DNA of 64,000 bases from Saccharopolyspora_D taberi (GTDB lineage: Bacteria > Actinomycetota > Actinomycetes > Mycobacteriales > Pseudonocardiaceae): NCBI RefSeq assembly GCF_039534165.1, contig NZ_BAAAUX010000024.1, forward strand, positions 58,720 through 122,719. The letters run 5' to 3'. The position numbers and the translations under genes are program-made. Each line of letters starts with the position of its first letter. Position 1 is the stretch's first letter. Under the pieces are notes generated by a model. It saw nothing but the letters and a program-made list of their open reading frames with translations. It ran no database searches and had not been told where the DNA came from. Below are positions 16,024-24,560 of this stretch, one piece after another.

Positions 16024-19000
16024 TTACAGGCGAGAGCGAATCCGCAACTGCCGGTTGATCACGGCGGCGATGTGGTCCGGCGAGGCATCGGTGCGGGCGT
16101 TGACGGTGATCTGTGGCGACCACACCTGCTGTCCGGGTGCCGCCATCTGGGCTCCGTCTCGCGGCAGAACCCGTCGCGGTGGCGCGGTGTTGGTGTAGGG
16201 CGCAGCGGGGCCGACAAGCCCGCCGGAGGCCATGCCCACCGGTCGTTGCTGCTGTGGCAGCAGGGCAAACCCCATACGGCGGGCGGTTTCGGCCAGAATC
16301 GCTTGGGAGCGCGCGGAATCATTGACGGGAATGAACGCCTCGTCACCACGCATCCGGTCGCCCACCACACGCCAGGTCTGCGGCGGCACCACCTGGGCAA
16401 CCGGGCGCATCGGCTTAAGCCCTGCGATACCGCCCGTGGCGAAGGGCTGCACGAGCCGGCCAGCGGCGTTGCCCAGGGGCAGCGGTGGCGCGTTCGGGTC
16501 CTTCGGCGGGGGCTGGACGGCGTCGACGATCTGGCGGGTGTAGATGGTGAACCAGTGGGACTCAGGAAGTCCCTGGATCGACGCCCGCAACGCATTGATC
16601 CGAGCGGTGGCCTCGTCAGCGCCGTTGACGCCCAGGGCCACCCGCTTCTCGCCGGGCAGCACCAGCACGGCGTGGCCGAACCGGTCGGTCTCCATCCGCG
16701 CGCCCATCGCACCGAGCGCGGAGGCATCGAGGTTGGCCAGGTATTGCCGCAGCGCGATCGGGGCAGCGGTGCCAGCCTGCACCACCAGACCGGCAAGGGT
16801 CTGGTTGAACGCGGCGGCGGCCATGCGGTCGCGGTCGCTGGCGGCTGCGCCCTCGTGCTGGGCCATCGCCTTGTCCCGTGCGGCCTGGGCCGCACGCAAC
16901 ATCGACTGCTCCAACTGCTGATCGGCGACGGTGGCCTGGGTACTGCCCGCTCCGTATTGCGCGACGGCCGCTGCCGCCTGCTGCTGGGCCTGCGTGACCC
17001 CGGTAAGGGCTTGGCGCAGCGCGAGGTCCTTGTCCAGCGCCGAGATCGCCTGCAACTGCTGCTCGACCATGCGATCGGTGTGGGACTTGGTCGCGGCGGC
17101 TGCGGCGGCCTGTTCCTGCTCCACCCGATCCGTCGCCGAAGCCACAGCCTGTTGGGCTTGCGCCGCGGCGTCCGAGGCTGGGCCTTGCTGCTGCACCGCC
17201 AAGGCGTAGTCGTTTTGGGCCTTGGTCAGGTCGGTTTGTGCTTGTTGCAGCGGGGTCATCGCCGCGTACAGTTCGCGCGCCTTGGCCTGTGCTTCCTCCA
17301 GTGTGGTCGTGAACTGGCCCTTGATCCACTGACCCGGCCCGCCGAAGGCGTCCAGCCATCCCAGACCACCAAGCGAGTTGTCTTCCTTGATGGAGGCGAC
17401 CGCTTGCTGGGCGGCGCTTCCGCCCTTGAGTAGGGAGTTCGCTGCCTCGTCGGCGTTGGTGGCTACGGAATCAAGTGCCAGTGCGGCACCGCCGAGGACG
17501 ACGCCTGCGATGGGTACCACGCTGACCAGTCGAGCGAACCCGGCCGCCACGCCCCCGACTGCGGTGCTGACTCGCTGGCCTGCGGTCACGCTGCCGGTCA
17601 TCGACGTGGCGACGGCACCCATCGCCGCACCTGCGGCGGTGGCGCGTGCCTGCCAGGTGGTCATGAGCCCGGCAAGCGCCTGCCATCCGGCGCGAGCCGA
17701 GGTGATGGCCGCCGCGACGCCGCCGATTCCGCGGCCGAGGGCGACGAAGCCCGCCAGGGCGATGAGGGCGGCGCCGCCAACCTGGGTCAGCACCGGCATC
17801 GTCGTGGCGAAGTTGCCGACGAACTCGGCGATGCTGCCGACCATCCTGGCCACAGCCATGCCCAACGGAGCAAGCGTATTGAGGAGCTGGGCGATCCCGG
17901 TTCCGGCTTGCACGGCGATGGCCCCGAACTCGGCGAGCCGATCGCCCATCTGGGAGAACCACACGCCCAGCTCTCCGCTGGCGCGCTTGGTCTGGATGAA
18001 CTGGTTGACCAGGATCGCCTGCGATTCGACCCATTGCGCGAACGTGTCGAGCATCGGCATGGCCGCTGCGGTGACCGAGCGCAGCGCATCGGCTAAGGCG
18101 AGCCCGGCACCGCCGAGCGAGGCCATGATGCGGTTATTGGCTTCGGCCACGAGCGTGAAGTCGTTGCTCCACAGCGGCGAGGTCATCATCTGCGCCGACC
18201 GCTTGGCCACGTCCCCGAGCACCTGCCCGGTGGAGGTCAGGGCGTGGTTGACCTGCGGTCCAAGGGCCATCATCTGGCCCAGCGCCTCCTGGATGGGTGG
18301 CAGCATTTCGGATTGCACGCTGTCGCCGATGCCGCGCATCGCGGGCAACAGTTGGCCGTGCAGGAACAGCGCGAACTCACGACCGGCTGGAGTCAGCGCC
18401 GCCAGGGCGTCGTGCATCTTGTCGAGCTGTTCCTTGGTGGCGCCCGGAGCAACGAGGTTGTCCATCCGCACGGTTTCCATCGCCTTGACGGCGTCGGCGA
18501 TGCCGTTGAATCCGGCGATGGCCGCTCCGGCGACCTGCCCGATCCCCACCAAGGACGCCGGTACTGCCGCCAGTCCTGCGGCGGCGGCTGGTGCCGCAGC
18601 TCCGAGCGTCGACAGCCCGGCGGCGAGCAGGCCGACCACGTTGATCGCGCGCTCGGCGCCCTCGACGTCGGCGCGCATGGCGATTTTCTTGCCGTCCAGC
18701 TCGTCGGCGCTTTCGCGCAGCTCGGCGAGCTTAGCCTCAGCAATGGCGGTGTCGGCGTCGACGGTCAGCGCTGTGTGCTCCCACTGCGCCTGGGCCTTGG
18801 CGATCTGCATCTCAGCGCGGGAAATGTCGGCGTCGACCTGGACCTGGATGCCGCGCTTTTGGGCATCGAGCTTGGCCAACTGGGCTTCAGCCTTGGTGAT
18901 CTCGGCGGTCACGTCGATCTTCTTCTCGTCGCGCTGCTTGACCAGTGCGGCGATCTGCTGGCGGATCGGCGCCATGTCCGCCTCGATGGCCATCACCCGC

Positions 19001-19560
19001 GCACGGCGCTGGGTCGTCAGCTCCTCGATGCGGGCTCGGGCCTGGTCGATAGTCGCGGTGACCTCGACCTCGGCCGTGGCCTTCTTCGCCGCGAGTGCGG
19101 CGATCTTGGCCTCGGCCTTGGCGATATCGGCGTCGACCGGCACTTCGACCGGTGGGGCGGTGGCGGCCAGGGCGTCGATCTGGGCCTGGGCGCGCTTGAC
19201 GTCGGCCTCTGCGGTGACGCTGGTGGTGTTCTGCTTGGCCAGCATCGTTTGCGTGTCTGCCAGGATGTTCGAGGTCTCGGCGTGCACGCGGATCGTCGCC
19301 GACTTGCGTTCGACGTCGCGCTGGAACTGCTCCACGTTCTCCCGCGCGGGTGCGGTGTCGGCGGACACGTCAACCTTCGCCTGTGCTTCGAGGTCGTTGT
19401 TGATCCGTTTCAGGACCGCTTCGGCTCCGGCGGCGTCCGCCGAGACCGGCATGGTGACCTCATCAGCGATGCCCTTCAACGCGCGCCGGATGGCCTTGTG
19501 GAAGTCCCGCATGCTCGGGACGATTTGGACAAAGGCGGTGCCCGCTTCGAATTTCGCCAT
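16024..19560 (-). CDS. Tape measure protein
   Basis: A 1178-residue tail length determinant. Residues from about 45 to 310 consist of roughly nine repeats of about 30 residues with the pattern VxADIxxAEAxIAxL (for example VDADIAKAEAKIAALAAKK and VTAEITKAEAQLAKLDAQK), forming a long helical rod. Two hydrophobic stretches follow in the centre (about 310-360 and 565-720, Ala/Gly-rich), then a Gln-rich helical region and a short globular end. Length, position after the chaperone genes and domain order are typical. ATG chosen at 19560; a GTG nine bases upstream is an alternative. Confidence 0.95.
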   Translation of the reverse strand: MAKFEAGTAFVQIVPSMRDFHKAIRRALKGIADEVTMPVSADAAGAEAVLKRINNDLEAQAKVDVSADTAPARENVEQFQRDVERKSATIRVHAETSNILADTQTMLAKQNTTSVTAEADVKRAQAQIDALAATAPPVEVPVDADIAKAEAKIAALAAKKATAEVEVTATIDQARARIEELTTQRRARVMAIEADMAPIRQQIAALVKQRDEKKIDVTAEITKAEAQLAKLDAQKRGIQVQVDADISRAEMQIAKAQAQWEHTALTVDADTAIAEAKLAELRESADELDGKKIAMRADVEGAERAINVVGLLAAGLSTLGAAAPAAAAGLAAVPASLVGIGQVAGAAIAGFNGIADAVKAMETVRMDNLVAPGATKEQLDKMHDALAALTPAGREFALFLHGQLLPAMRGIGDSVQSEMLPPIQEALGQMMALGPQVNHALTSTGQVLGDVAKRSAQMMTSPLWSNDFTLVAEANNRIMASLGGAGLALADALRSVTAAAMPMLDTFAQWVESQAILVNQFIQTKRASGELGVWFSQMGDRLAEFGAIAVQAGTGIAQLLNTLAPLGMAVARMVGSIAEFVGNFATTMPVLTQVGGAALIALAGFVALGRGIGGVAAAITSARAGWQALAGLMTTWQARATAAGAAMGAVATSMTGSVTAGQRVSTAVGGVAAGFARLVSVVPIAGVVLGGAALALDSVATNADEAANSLLKGGSAAQQAVASIKEDNSLGGLGWLDAFGGPGQWIKGQFTTTLEEAQAKARELYAAMTPLQQAQTDLTKAQNDYALAVQQQGPASDAAAQAQQAVASATDRVEQEQAAAAAATKSHTDRMVEQQLQAISALDKDLALRQALTGVTQAQQQAAAAVAQYGAGSTQATVADQQLEQSMLRAAQAARDKAMAQHEGAAASDRDRMAAAAFNQTLAGLVVQAGTAAPIALRQYLANLDASALGAMGARMETDRFGHAVLVLPGEKRVALGVNGADEATARINALRASIQGLPESHWFTIYTRQIVDAVQPPPKDPNAPPLPLGNAAGRLVQPFATGGIAGLKPMRPVAQVVPPQTWRVVGDRMRGDEAFIPVNDSARSQAILAETARRMGFALLPQQQRPVGMASGGLVGPAAPYTNTAPPRRVLPRDGAQMAAPGQQVWSPQITVNARTDASPDHIAAVINRQLRIRSRL

Positions 19561-19583
19561 CGGCCGCACCGCCTCCTTTCGTA

Positions 19584-20374
19584 TTACGTGCTGAGCATCG
19601 ACGCGACGATGTCGCGGTGGCGTTGGTGTTCACTGCGCCGCTGGGCGCGTTCGCATGCGGTTTCAGGTCGTGGCGTTGGCTTCGGCGCACGCCATCGGTG
19701 GTGTTTGCTGTGCACTTGGGCGAAGTCCGCGCGTTGGTGGGCAAGTAGATCCGCGATCAGCGCCAGGAGTTCGGCTTCTTGCGTCCAGGTTTCCAACGGC
19801 GGGCGGGGCGGGCGAGCGCCTTCCTTTTCGTCTCCGTCGCGACCGATCAGTGTGCTGACCCGCTCGTCATCGTTGTGCACCGCGGCGTGGAAATGCGAGG
19901 TGCGCGGGAGCTGATTCAAGATCCGGAACAACCGCATCCACGGGTGTTTCCCGCGGTAGAAGTCGAGGATGTCGATCCCCAGGCCGAGAAGGTCGTACTC
20001 GATCTCCTCGCCGTAGCGGTTGATCAGCTCAATCAGTTCCCGCCATGCCCAGAAGGGGCACTGCCCATGCCGAAGTGCTCGGTCATGTCGGCGACCAGGT
20101 TGTTGAAGACGGAAATGTGCTCGTTCTTGATCTTGGCGTAGACCTGGGGGAAGTACTCGCCGCACAACGCCTTCAGCGCCTCGCGCGGTTTGTGGCCGTT
20201 CTCGCTGAGCGTGAACACCTGCTCGGTGGTGTCCGGGGCCGGGATCTCGATAATGTTGCCGCCGCCCAGATCCAGCGGATAGGGCTCGGCGCGACCAGCC
20301 TCGTCCCGGAACTGGTCGAAGGTGCGAACGTTGCGCTGCTCCACGGGTTTTCCCCTTCTGCTGTTGGTACTCAT
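19584..20374 (-). CDS. Tail assembly chaperone, -1 frameshift product (G-T type)
   Basis: The two frames 20374-20033 and the one ending at 19584 form a classic overlapping chaperone pair. Joining them by a net -1 shift gives 263 residues: 107 from the first frame, then FWAWRELIELINRYGEEI onwards from the second. The second frame has no sensible start of its own. The shift must occur before the first-frame stop at 20033-20035; a CCCC run with GCCCCTTCT at 20051-20059 lets the Pro tRNA slip from CCT to CCC. It is not the usual X-XXY-YYZ heptamer, so the exact site is uncertain. The product holds the tape measure protein before tube polymerisation. Confidence 0.7.
20033..20374 (-). CDS. Tail assembly chaperone, short form (G type)
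   Basis: A 113-residue protein read without frameshifting. Segments such as PYPLDLGGGNIIEIPAPDT and EALKALCGEYFPQVYAKI are typical of chaperones between the major tail and tape measure genes of actinophages. The start overlaps the major tail stop (ATGA) and follows GAGGG. Its last residues (SGHGGN) are replaced in the frameshifted long form. Confidence 0.85.
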   Translation of the reverse strand: MSTNSRRGKPVEQRNVRTFDQFRDEAGRAEPYPLDLGGGNIIEIPAPDTTEQVFTLSENGHKPREALKALCGEYFPQVYAKIKNEHISVFNNLVADMTEHFGMGSAPSGHGGN

Positions 20375-21108
20375 GCAGCCCTCGTCACGGTCGCGGACAC
20401 GACGCTGACGCTCCGGCGTGGCCGATGCGGCGTTGCAGGCGCGTCCTGGTCGGCCTCAAATCCCATCTTCGACAGCAGCTTTCGCCATCCCGGTCCGCCG
20501 AAGAAGTGCCGGATGCTGAAGCCGGCCTCGGAATCACGAGTGGCCGTGAGCGTCATCTCGTAGGAGACCGCGTCGTCTTCGCCATCGGTCCACACCTGTT
20601 CGCCGACCTCGGAGACCATCGCGCGCGGCAGCAGGCGGCCGACATAGATCGTGTCGTCTCCGGCGCCATCGGCGAAGACCGCGAAGACCCGCCAGTACTG
20701 GGTGGCCGGGCGCACGGCGGTGGCGAACGAAACTTCCCCGGTCTCGGGGTGAGCGCGCACCCTGGACAGGTCGGTGTTGTTGTACATCCCGAGAGTCTTG
20801 ATGTTGGTCTCCTGGGCGACCACCGTCATTTCCGTGACATCGCTTTGGATGTCACGACGGGTGGGTTCCCACGCTCCCCACGAGGTCACCTCGGAGACCT
20901 CGGTTTCACGCGCCCAGTTCACACCGTCGTCCTTGTTGATCCATCCCAGGTCGCCATACCCCTGCGGCAGGGGAACAAGTGCCGCGTCGCGGCCACTGGT
21001 TAACCGCTCCGGAAGCGGTGCCCCGTACGGGGCGACAAACACGGAGCCAGCGAGCGCCTTACGAATCAGCTCCGCTTGCCGATTGGCGATTTCTTCATAC
21101 GCAGGCAA
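20371..21108 (-). CDS. Major tail (tube) protein
   Basis: A 245-residue tail tube subunit. The N-terminal region (GSVFVAPYGAPLPERL ... YGDLGWINKDDGVNWARET) and VTSWGAWEPTRRDIQSDVTE are characteristic of actinophage major tail proteins, and the gene lies between the head-tail completion genes and the chaperones. TTG start with AAAGGA nine bases upstream. The basic C-terminal tail (HRPRRSVSVVSATVTRAA) is dispensable-looking. Confidence 0.88.
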   Translation of the reverse strand: MPAYEEIANRQAELIRKALAGSVFVAPYGAPLPERLTSGRDAALVPLPQGYGDLGWINKDDGVNWARETEVSEVTSWGAWEPTRRDIQSDVTEMTVVAQETNIKTLGMYNNTDLSRVRAHPETGEVSFATAVRPATQYWRVFAVFADGAGDDTIYVGRLLPRAMVSEVGEQVWTDGEDDAVSYEMTLTATRDSEAGFSIRHFFGGPGWRKLLSKMGFEADQDAPATPHRPRRSVSVVSATVTRAA

Positions 21109-21112
21109 GTCT

Positions 21113-21508
21113 TCATTCCTTTCCCACAGACAACGGGCGGCGCATGGACAGCCGGTAGGTAGCCACTACGCGCCGGATGTCGGGGTTTTCATCGGGTATC
21201 TGCTGCGGAGCGATCTCGACTGCGGTGCGGTCGATCAGCGCTCCACCGTGGACAGTCGCCCCGGAGTTAAGAATGCGTTGCCGCACCGCTTCAGCCAGAC
21301 GCCACGCGTCATGGCGGGATAAGGCGATGCACTCGGTTTCCAGCCGGGCGACATCCGTCACGCCGTTGTCAGAGCCGCCCGCCCGGTGCACCTGGATCAG
21401 CGGCTCGATGATCTCGCGTGGTGTCACCACCACAACAGTCGCCAGGTCCCCCAGCAGCGCCATGACCACTCGTTCGGCATCAGGGAACGGGCGTTTGTCC
21501 GAGTACAT
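21113..21508 (-). CDS. Tail terminator / completion protein
   Basis: A 131-residue protein located between the HK97 gp10-like gene and the major tail gene, where the tail terminator is normally encoded. Segments PDAERVVMALLGDLATVVVVTP (read in parts) and RVVATYRLSMRRPL fit the alpha/beta fold of terminator proteins. ATG start after GAGGGGTAGCCC. Function inferred mainly from order. Confidence 0.65.
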   Translation of the reverse strand: MYSDKRPFPDAERVVMALLGDLATVVVVTPREIIEPLIQVHRAGGSDNGVTDVARLETECIALSRHDAWRLAEAVRQRILNSGATVHGGALIDRTAVEIAPQQIPDENPDIRRVVATYRLSMRRPLSVGKE

Positions 21509-21511
21509 GGG

Positions 21512-21814
21512 CTACCCCTCGCCGGAGGCGGCACGGCGCAACACGTGCTGTGCGGAGTGCTTGTTTCCCGCGTTGCCGAACTCGACCGCTGCTGAATGCG
21601 GGGCGGTCGCTTCGACCTCGCCCACGAGACGCCCGTCCGTCCATCCGCCGTGGTAGTGCGTGGTGATGCCGTCCACGTACTCGCCTGTGTCACCGATGGG
21701 CGCGAGACGTCGTGCTCGGCGGGCAATCTCCCGTGTCATGTCCCGCACCACGGGGTAGAGCTGCGCAGACCGCAGGAACCGGGCGGTACTGCGGCTGTTG
21801 CGGCGGTACCGCAC
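21512..21814 (-). CDS. HK97 gp10-like head-tail protein
   Basis: A 100-residue protein with the gp10-like pattern: ARRLAPIGDTGEYVDGITTH followed by VEATAPHSAAVEFGN and a basic end. GTG start overlapping the TAG stop of the upstream gene by one base, with GAGGTGAAGGG upstream; the open frame extends further but only in a shadow of the neighbour. Acts in joining head and tail. Confidence 0.75.
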   Translation of the reverse strand: MRYRRNSRSTARFLRSAQLYPVVRDMTREIARRARRLAPIGDTGEYVDGITTHYHGGWTDGRLVGEVEATAPHSAAVEFGNAGNKHSAQHVLRRAASGEG

Positions 21815-22140
21815 TATCCCTTCACCTCTTCCATGTCGGCGACCACACCCGGCCGCCACCCGGTAAACGGGGACAGAGGCGCCGAGGGGGCGCCCTTGAT
21901 CCGGTAGCGCTCTCCGGTGGGCAGCACGATTTCGTCGCCTGCCCGCACATCGGCTTCCGCCGGGGCCAGCAGCCGCAGCCGGGTTGTGGCCTCCTGGCGG
22001 AAGTCGCCGGGGGTCTCGTCGGCCGACTGCTGCGCCAGGCCGCAGCCGGGCACCGCGAAGGTCGCGGCGACCGCCTCGTCGCCGAAGGCATCCACCGCGA
22101 GGCGGCGCACAGTGACAGTGATCGGGTTTGCGAAGCGCAC
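21814..22140 (-). CDS. Head completion (stopper) protein
   Basis: A 108-residue protein with a beta-rich pattern (ITVTVRRLAVDAFGDEA, RLRLLAPAEADVRAGDEIV, GERYRIKGAPSAP) as in phage head-tail stoppers that seal the portal. It sits between the adaptor and gp10-like genes, consistent with the usual order. Family call by order and strand pattern. Confidence 0.7.
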   Translation of the reverse strand: MRFANPITVTVRRLAVDAFGDEAVAATFAVPGCGLAQQSADETPGDFRQEATTRLRLLAPAEADVRAGDEIVLPTGERYRIKGAPSAPLSPFTGWRPGVVADMEEVKG

Positions 22141-22146
22141 TCGGGA

Positions 22147-22524
22147 TCACCACCACGCCGCGGGCGGAAGCACGGGCCGGATCACGAACAGTCCGCTGCG
22201 GACCCCCAGCAGTCGCCATTCCTCGGGCTTGAGGTCCAGGTTTCCGGACGCGGCACGCTCGTCGTAGCTCACGCTGTAGGCGTCCGCGCTCTGCGAGCGG
22301 ATGCCCGCCGGGTTGCGCAGGACCCGCATGACCGCGGTGGCCTCGACGAGCACGACCACCTCGGCCGCGAGGCGGCCGTGCTCGATGCGGGCGTAGAGGT
22401 CAGGCAGCCTCGTCAGAATCAGCGTTTCCGCGTCGCTTAGCAGGGCTTCCACCTGCGGGACCTCGGTTTCGCCCAGATCCCTGCCGAGCCGCAGAGCCAC
22501 GTCCTGTGCTGTCGCTACCGCCAT
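22147..22524 (-). CDS. Head-tail adaptor protein
   Basis: A 125-residue protein, start ATG at 22524 with GAGGGGG upstream; the open frame to 22569 has no better site. TAQDVALRLGRDLGETE, EALLSDAETLILTRLPDL and EEWRLLGV are typical of the Gp19/Gp15/Gp6-like helical adaptors that dock on the portal. Its first 125 bases overlap the end of the 84-residue gene in another frame. Confidence 0.8.
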   Translation of the reverse strand: MAVATAQDVALRLGRDLGETEVPQVEALLSDAETLILTRLPDLYARIEHGRLAAEVVVLVEATAVMRVLRNPAGIRSQSADAYSVSYDERAASGNLDLKPEEWRLLGVRSGLFVIRPVLPPAAWW

Positions 22525-22654
22525 CGCCGTCCCCCTCGTCGTTGTCCGGGCACGGCTCGGCGTCAGCATCCTTGTAGCCGACCGCCAGCAGCGCCGGGAC
22601 CATCGGCCCGAACACGTGGATCTCGCGGCCGGTCGGAGCGATCAAACGAGCCAT
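22400..22654 (-). CDS. Small structural protein, 84 aa, overlapping the adaptor gene
   Basis: An 84-residue protein: MARLIAPTGREIHVFGPMVP plus ALLAVGYKDAD form a short conserved N-terminal motif found in small proteins next to actinophage capsid genes. The rest (from about residue 38) is a low-complexity Gly/Ser/Asp/Arg tail. The start has GGCAGGTGAGG upstream. The last 125 bases overlap the adaptor gene in a different frame, which is unusual for this compact phage; the tail may simply be open by GC bias. Confidence 0.55.
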   Translation of the reverse strand: MARLIAPTGREIHVFGPMVPALLAVGYKDADAEPCPDNDEGDGDGGSDSTGRGSAARQGSGRNRGPAGGSPAKRRGNADSDEAA

Positions 22655-22660
22655 CGGGCC

Positions 22661-22969
22661 TCACCTGCCCTGACGCGGCTGACGCTGCGCAGTCGGGGTC
22701 TGCTCGGCCAGCTCCGGGTTCTGCCGCTGCGGCGGCTGCTCGGGCAGTTCGGGATTCTGGCGCGGGTCCTCGGGAATCCACGGCTGGCGGCCTTCGTGGT
22801 TGTCGGGGTCCTCGGGAATCCACGGCTTGGACTCCACGCGGGAGATCCGGACTCCCAGGTCGCGCAGCCGGGCCTCGTGGTCGCGCAGGATCGCGCGGAT
22901 GGTGTTGTGGGCCTCGATGTGGCCCTGGTCGCCCTCGTGCAGCTCGGGCAGCGTGTTGATGTCAGTCAA
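22661..22969 (-). CDS. Small head protein with Pro-rich repeats, 102 aa
   Basis: A 102-residue protein: a helical N-terminal half (GHIEAHNTIRAILRDHEARL, heptad-like) followed by two copies of PWIPEDP and two of QNPELxEQxP. TTG start with AAAGGAG seven bases upstream. Directly follows the capsid gene by 13 bases, so a capsid decoration or head fibre function is plausible but not shown. Confidence 0.65.
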   Translation of the reverse strand: MTDINTLPELHEGDQGHIEAHNTIRAILRDHEARLRDLGVRISRVESKPWIPEDPDNHEGRQPWIPEDPRQNPELPEQPPQRQNPELAEQTPTAQRQPRQGR

Positions 22970-22982
22970 TTCTCGTCTCCTT

Positions 22983-24002
22983 TCAGGCAGCGGCGGCCAC
23001 GTGGGCAGGTGGCGCCATTTCGTAGGCGACGAAGGCGTTCGGGTCGTTGACGAGCCACCCGAACGTCACCTCGACGAGGTAGGCGACCTGGTTGGTCTGC
23101 CAGAGATTGATCTGCTCGCCGTCGACCTCGATCGTTCCGACGTCAGTGCGCTTGAGCGTGATCGCATCGGCGTAGCCGTAGACGATCTGGCTGAAGTCGC
23201 CCGCGAACATCCGCACGCCGGTATCGCGCGACGCACCGAGCCGAGCGGGAACGGCCTTGCCGTACTCCACGCGCAGGCCGGCGATCGTGTCGAACGGGTC
23301 GGCCAGGTTCAACCGGGACTGGAACACCTGGTTGCCGTTGTGATCGCGGGCCGAGATGAACTGCGGGCGGATGCGCTCGTCCGCGGCGAACTGGCTGAGA
23401 TCCTTGTCCGACTCGGCCAGCATCGTGTAGCCGGTCATGATGTCGGTATAGATGTCGCCGGAGAGCCAAATCCGGTTCGGCGTCGCGTTGACGGAGCTGT
23501 TCAGCTCCGTACCCAACAGCGGCATTCCGGTGTCCGGGCGCCGGTTGTGGAACACCGCGAGGTCCACACCGCGGCCGATGGCCCGCGACATCTTGCTTTG
23601 CAGGTCGCGGTAGAACGGCAGCGGACTGGCACGCTCCCACTCCGAGGACGCGGTCACGATCGTGGCCAGCTTGATCGGCCCGAACGACTTGTGCCCCCAG
23701 CTCACACCGGACACGGGCTTGGCATAGCCCTCGCGGTCCTGCGGCCGGGTTCCCACACCGACCTGGCCGACCTCGGGCTCCACGCCATCGACACGGATGA
23801 TCGTCTCGCCGTAGCCCACCGGAACCCGGCGGCCCACGCGGAGCACCAGCGAGGATTCCTGGGCCTCGCGGAAGATGTCATCGACGATGGCCCGTGGCAC
23901 ATCGTGTTCTTGCAGGTGCGCCATCCGGAGCTGGTGACGCCCGTCAGCGAGGGCATGGTTGGTCGTGGGCTCATTCGGCGCGATTTCGTTTTCGAACGCC
24001 AC
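22983..24002 (-). CDS. Major capsid protein (HK97 fold)
   Basis: A 339-residue capsid subunit. The order VPRAIVDDIFREAQESSLVL, RVPVGYGETIIRV, then KPVSGVSWGHKSFGPIKL and ELNSS / RDTGVRMFAGDFSQIVYGY near the C-terminus fits the P-domain/A-domain succession of phage_capsid family proteins. It lies downstream of the scaffold gene and upstream of the connector genes. No N-terminal protease-cleaved delta domain is evident, consistent with a separate scaffold. Confidence 0.9.
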   Translation of the reverse strand: MAFENEIAPNEPTTNHALADGRHQLRMAHLQEHDVPRAIVDDIFREAQESSLVLRVGRRVPVGYGETIIRVDGVEPEVGQVGVGTRPQDREGYAKPVSGVSWGHKSFGPIKLATIVTASSEWERASPLPFYRDLQSKMSRAIGRGVDLAVFHNRRPDTGMPLLGTELNSSVNATPNRIWLSGDIYTDIMTGYTMLAESDKDLSQFAADERIRPQFISARDHNGNQVFQSRLNLADPFDTIAGLRVEYGKAVPARLGASRDTGVRMFAGDFSQIVYGYADAITLKRTDVGTIEVDGEQINLWQTNQVAYLVEVTFGWLVNDPNAFVAYEMAPPAHVAAAA

Positions 24003-24011
24003 AGCCCCTCC

Positions 24012-24506
24012 TTACGTTTTGCGCGAGAGGAAGAAATTGGTCAGGGGGTGGTCGGTCAGCGCCGTTCCACCCGAAGCGCCCTGCGAGGGATCACCGCGCC
24101 GCGCGGACACACCGAAGGTGTTCTTCAAACGCTCGGCGTCAGCGGCGATCTCTTCTTCGGTCGAGCCGTGCAGGCGGGCAGCGAAGTCCTCGGCCAAGTC
24201 CGCACGGACACCAGCAGCCAACGCGGCGCGAAGACGAGTCAGATCCAGCCGGGCAGACGCCAGGTCCGCTTCGGTGTTCATCTTCGCCGCATGCAGCGCG
24301 GCGGTTTCCTGTTCGAGCGTGGCGGTTTTCTCGTTCGCGAGCCGGGCCTTGTGCCGGTGAGTCGCGGCTTCACTACGCAACGCCTTGATGATTTTCTGGG
24401 CGAATTCCGGCAGATGCTCGACCGTTTCCCGATCCGGCTCTGTCGACTCAGCCTCCAGGGCCAGGTCGTTGTCAGCGGATTCGGGCAGGGGCGACTGCTC
24501 AGACAT
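24012..24506 (-). CDS. Scaffolding protein
   Basis: A 164-residue acidic, helical protein (ATG at 24506, GGAGGCC upstream). Residues 35-100 are a predicted coiled coil (KIIKALRSEAATHRHKARLA, then EKTATLEQETAALHA), and the C-terminus ends in a short basic hook (TNFFLSRKT) such as scaffold proteins use to bind capsid. Position immediately before the capsid gene supports the call. Confidence 0.82.
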   Translation of the reverse strand: MSEQSPLPESADNDLALEAESTEPDRETVEHLPEFAQKIIKALRSEAATHRHKARLANEKTATLEQETAALHAAKMNTEADLASARLDLTRLRAALAAGVRADLAEDFAARLHGSTEEEIAADAERLKNTFGVSARRGDPSQGASGGTALTDHPLTNFFLSRKT

Positions 24507-24560
24507 GGATGGCCTCCAGGACCAGGTCAATGAGGTGCCCGCCCGCCAGGGGCGGCGATA

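Noticed and set aside
17378..19914. Very long plus-strand frames antisense to the tape measure gene
   Set aside because: They arise from the Ala-rich repeats of the tape measure protein read on the other strand; no start signals and no sensible product.
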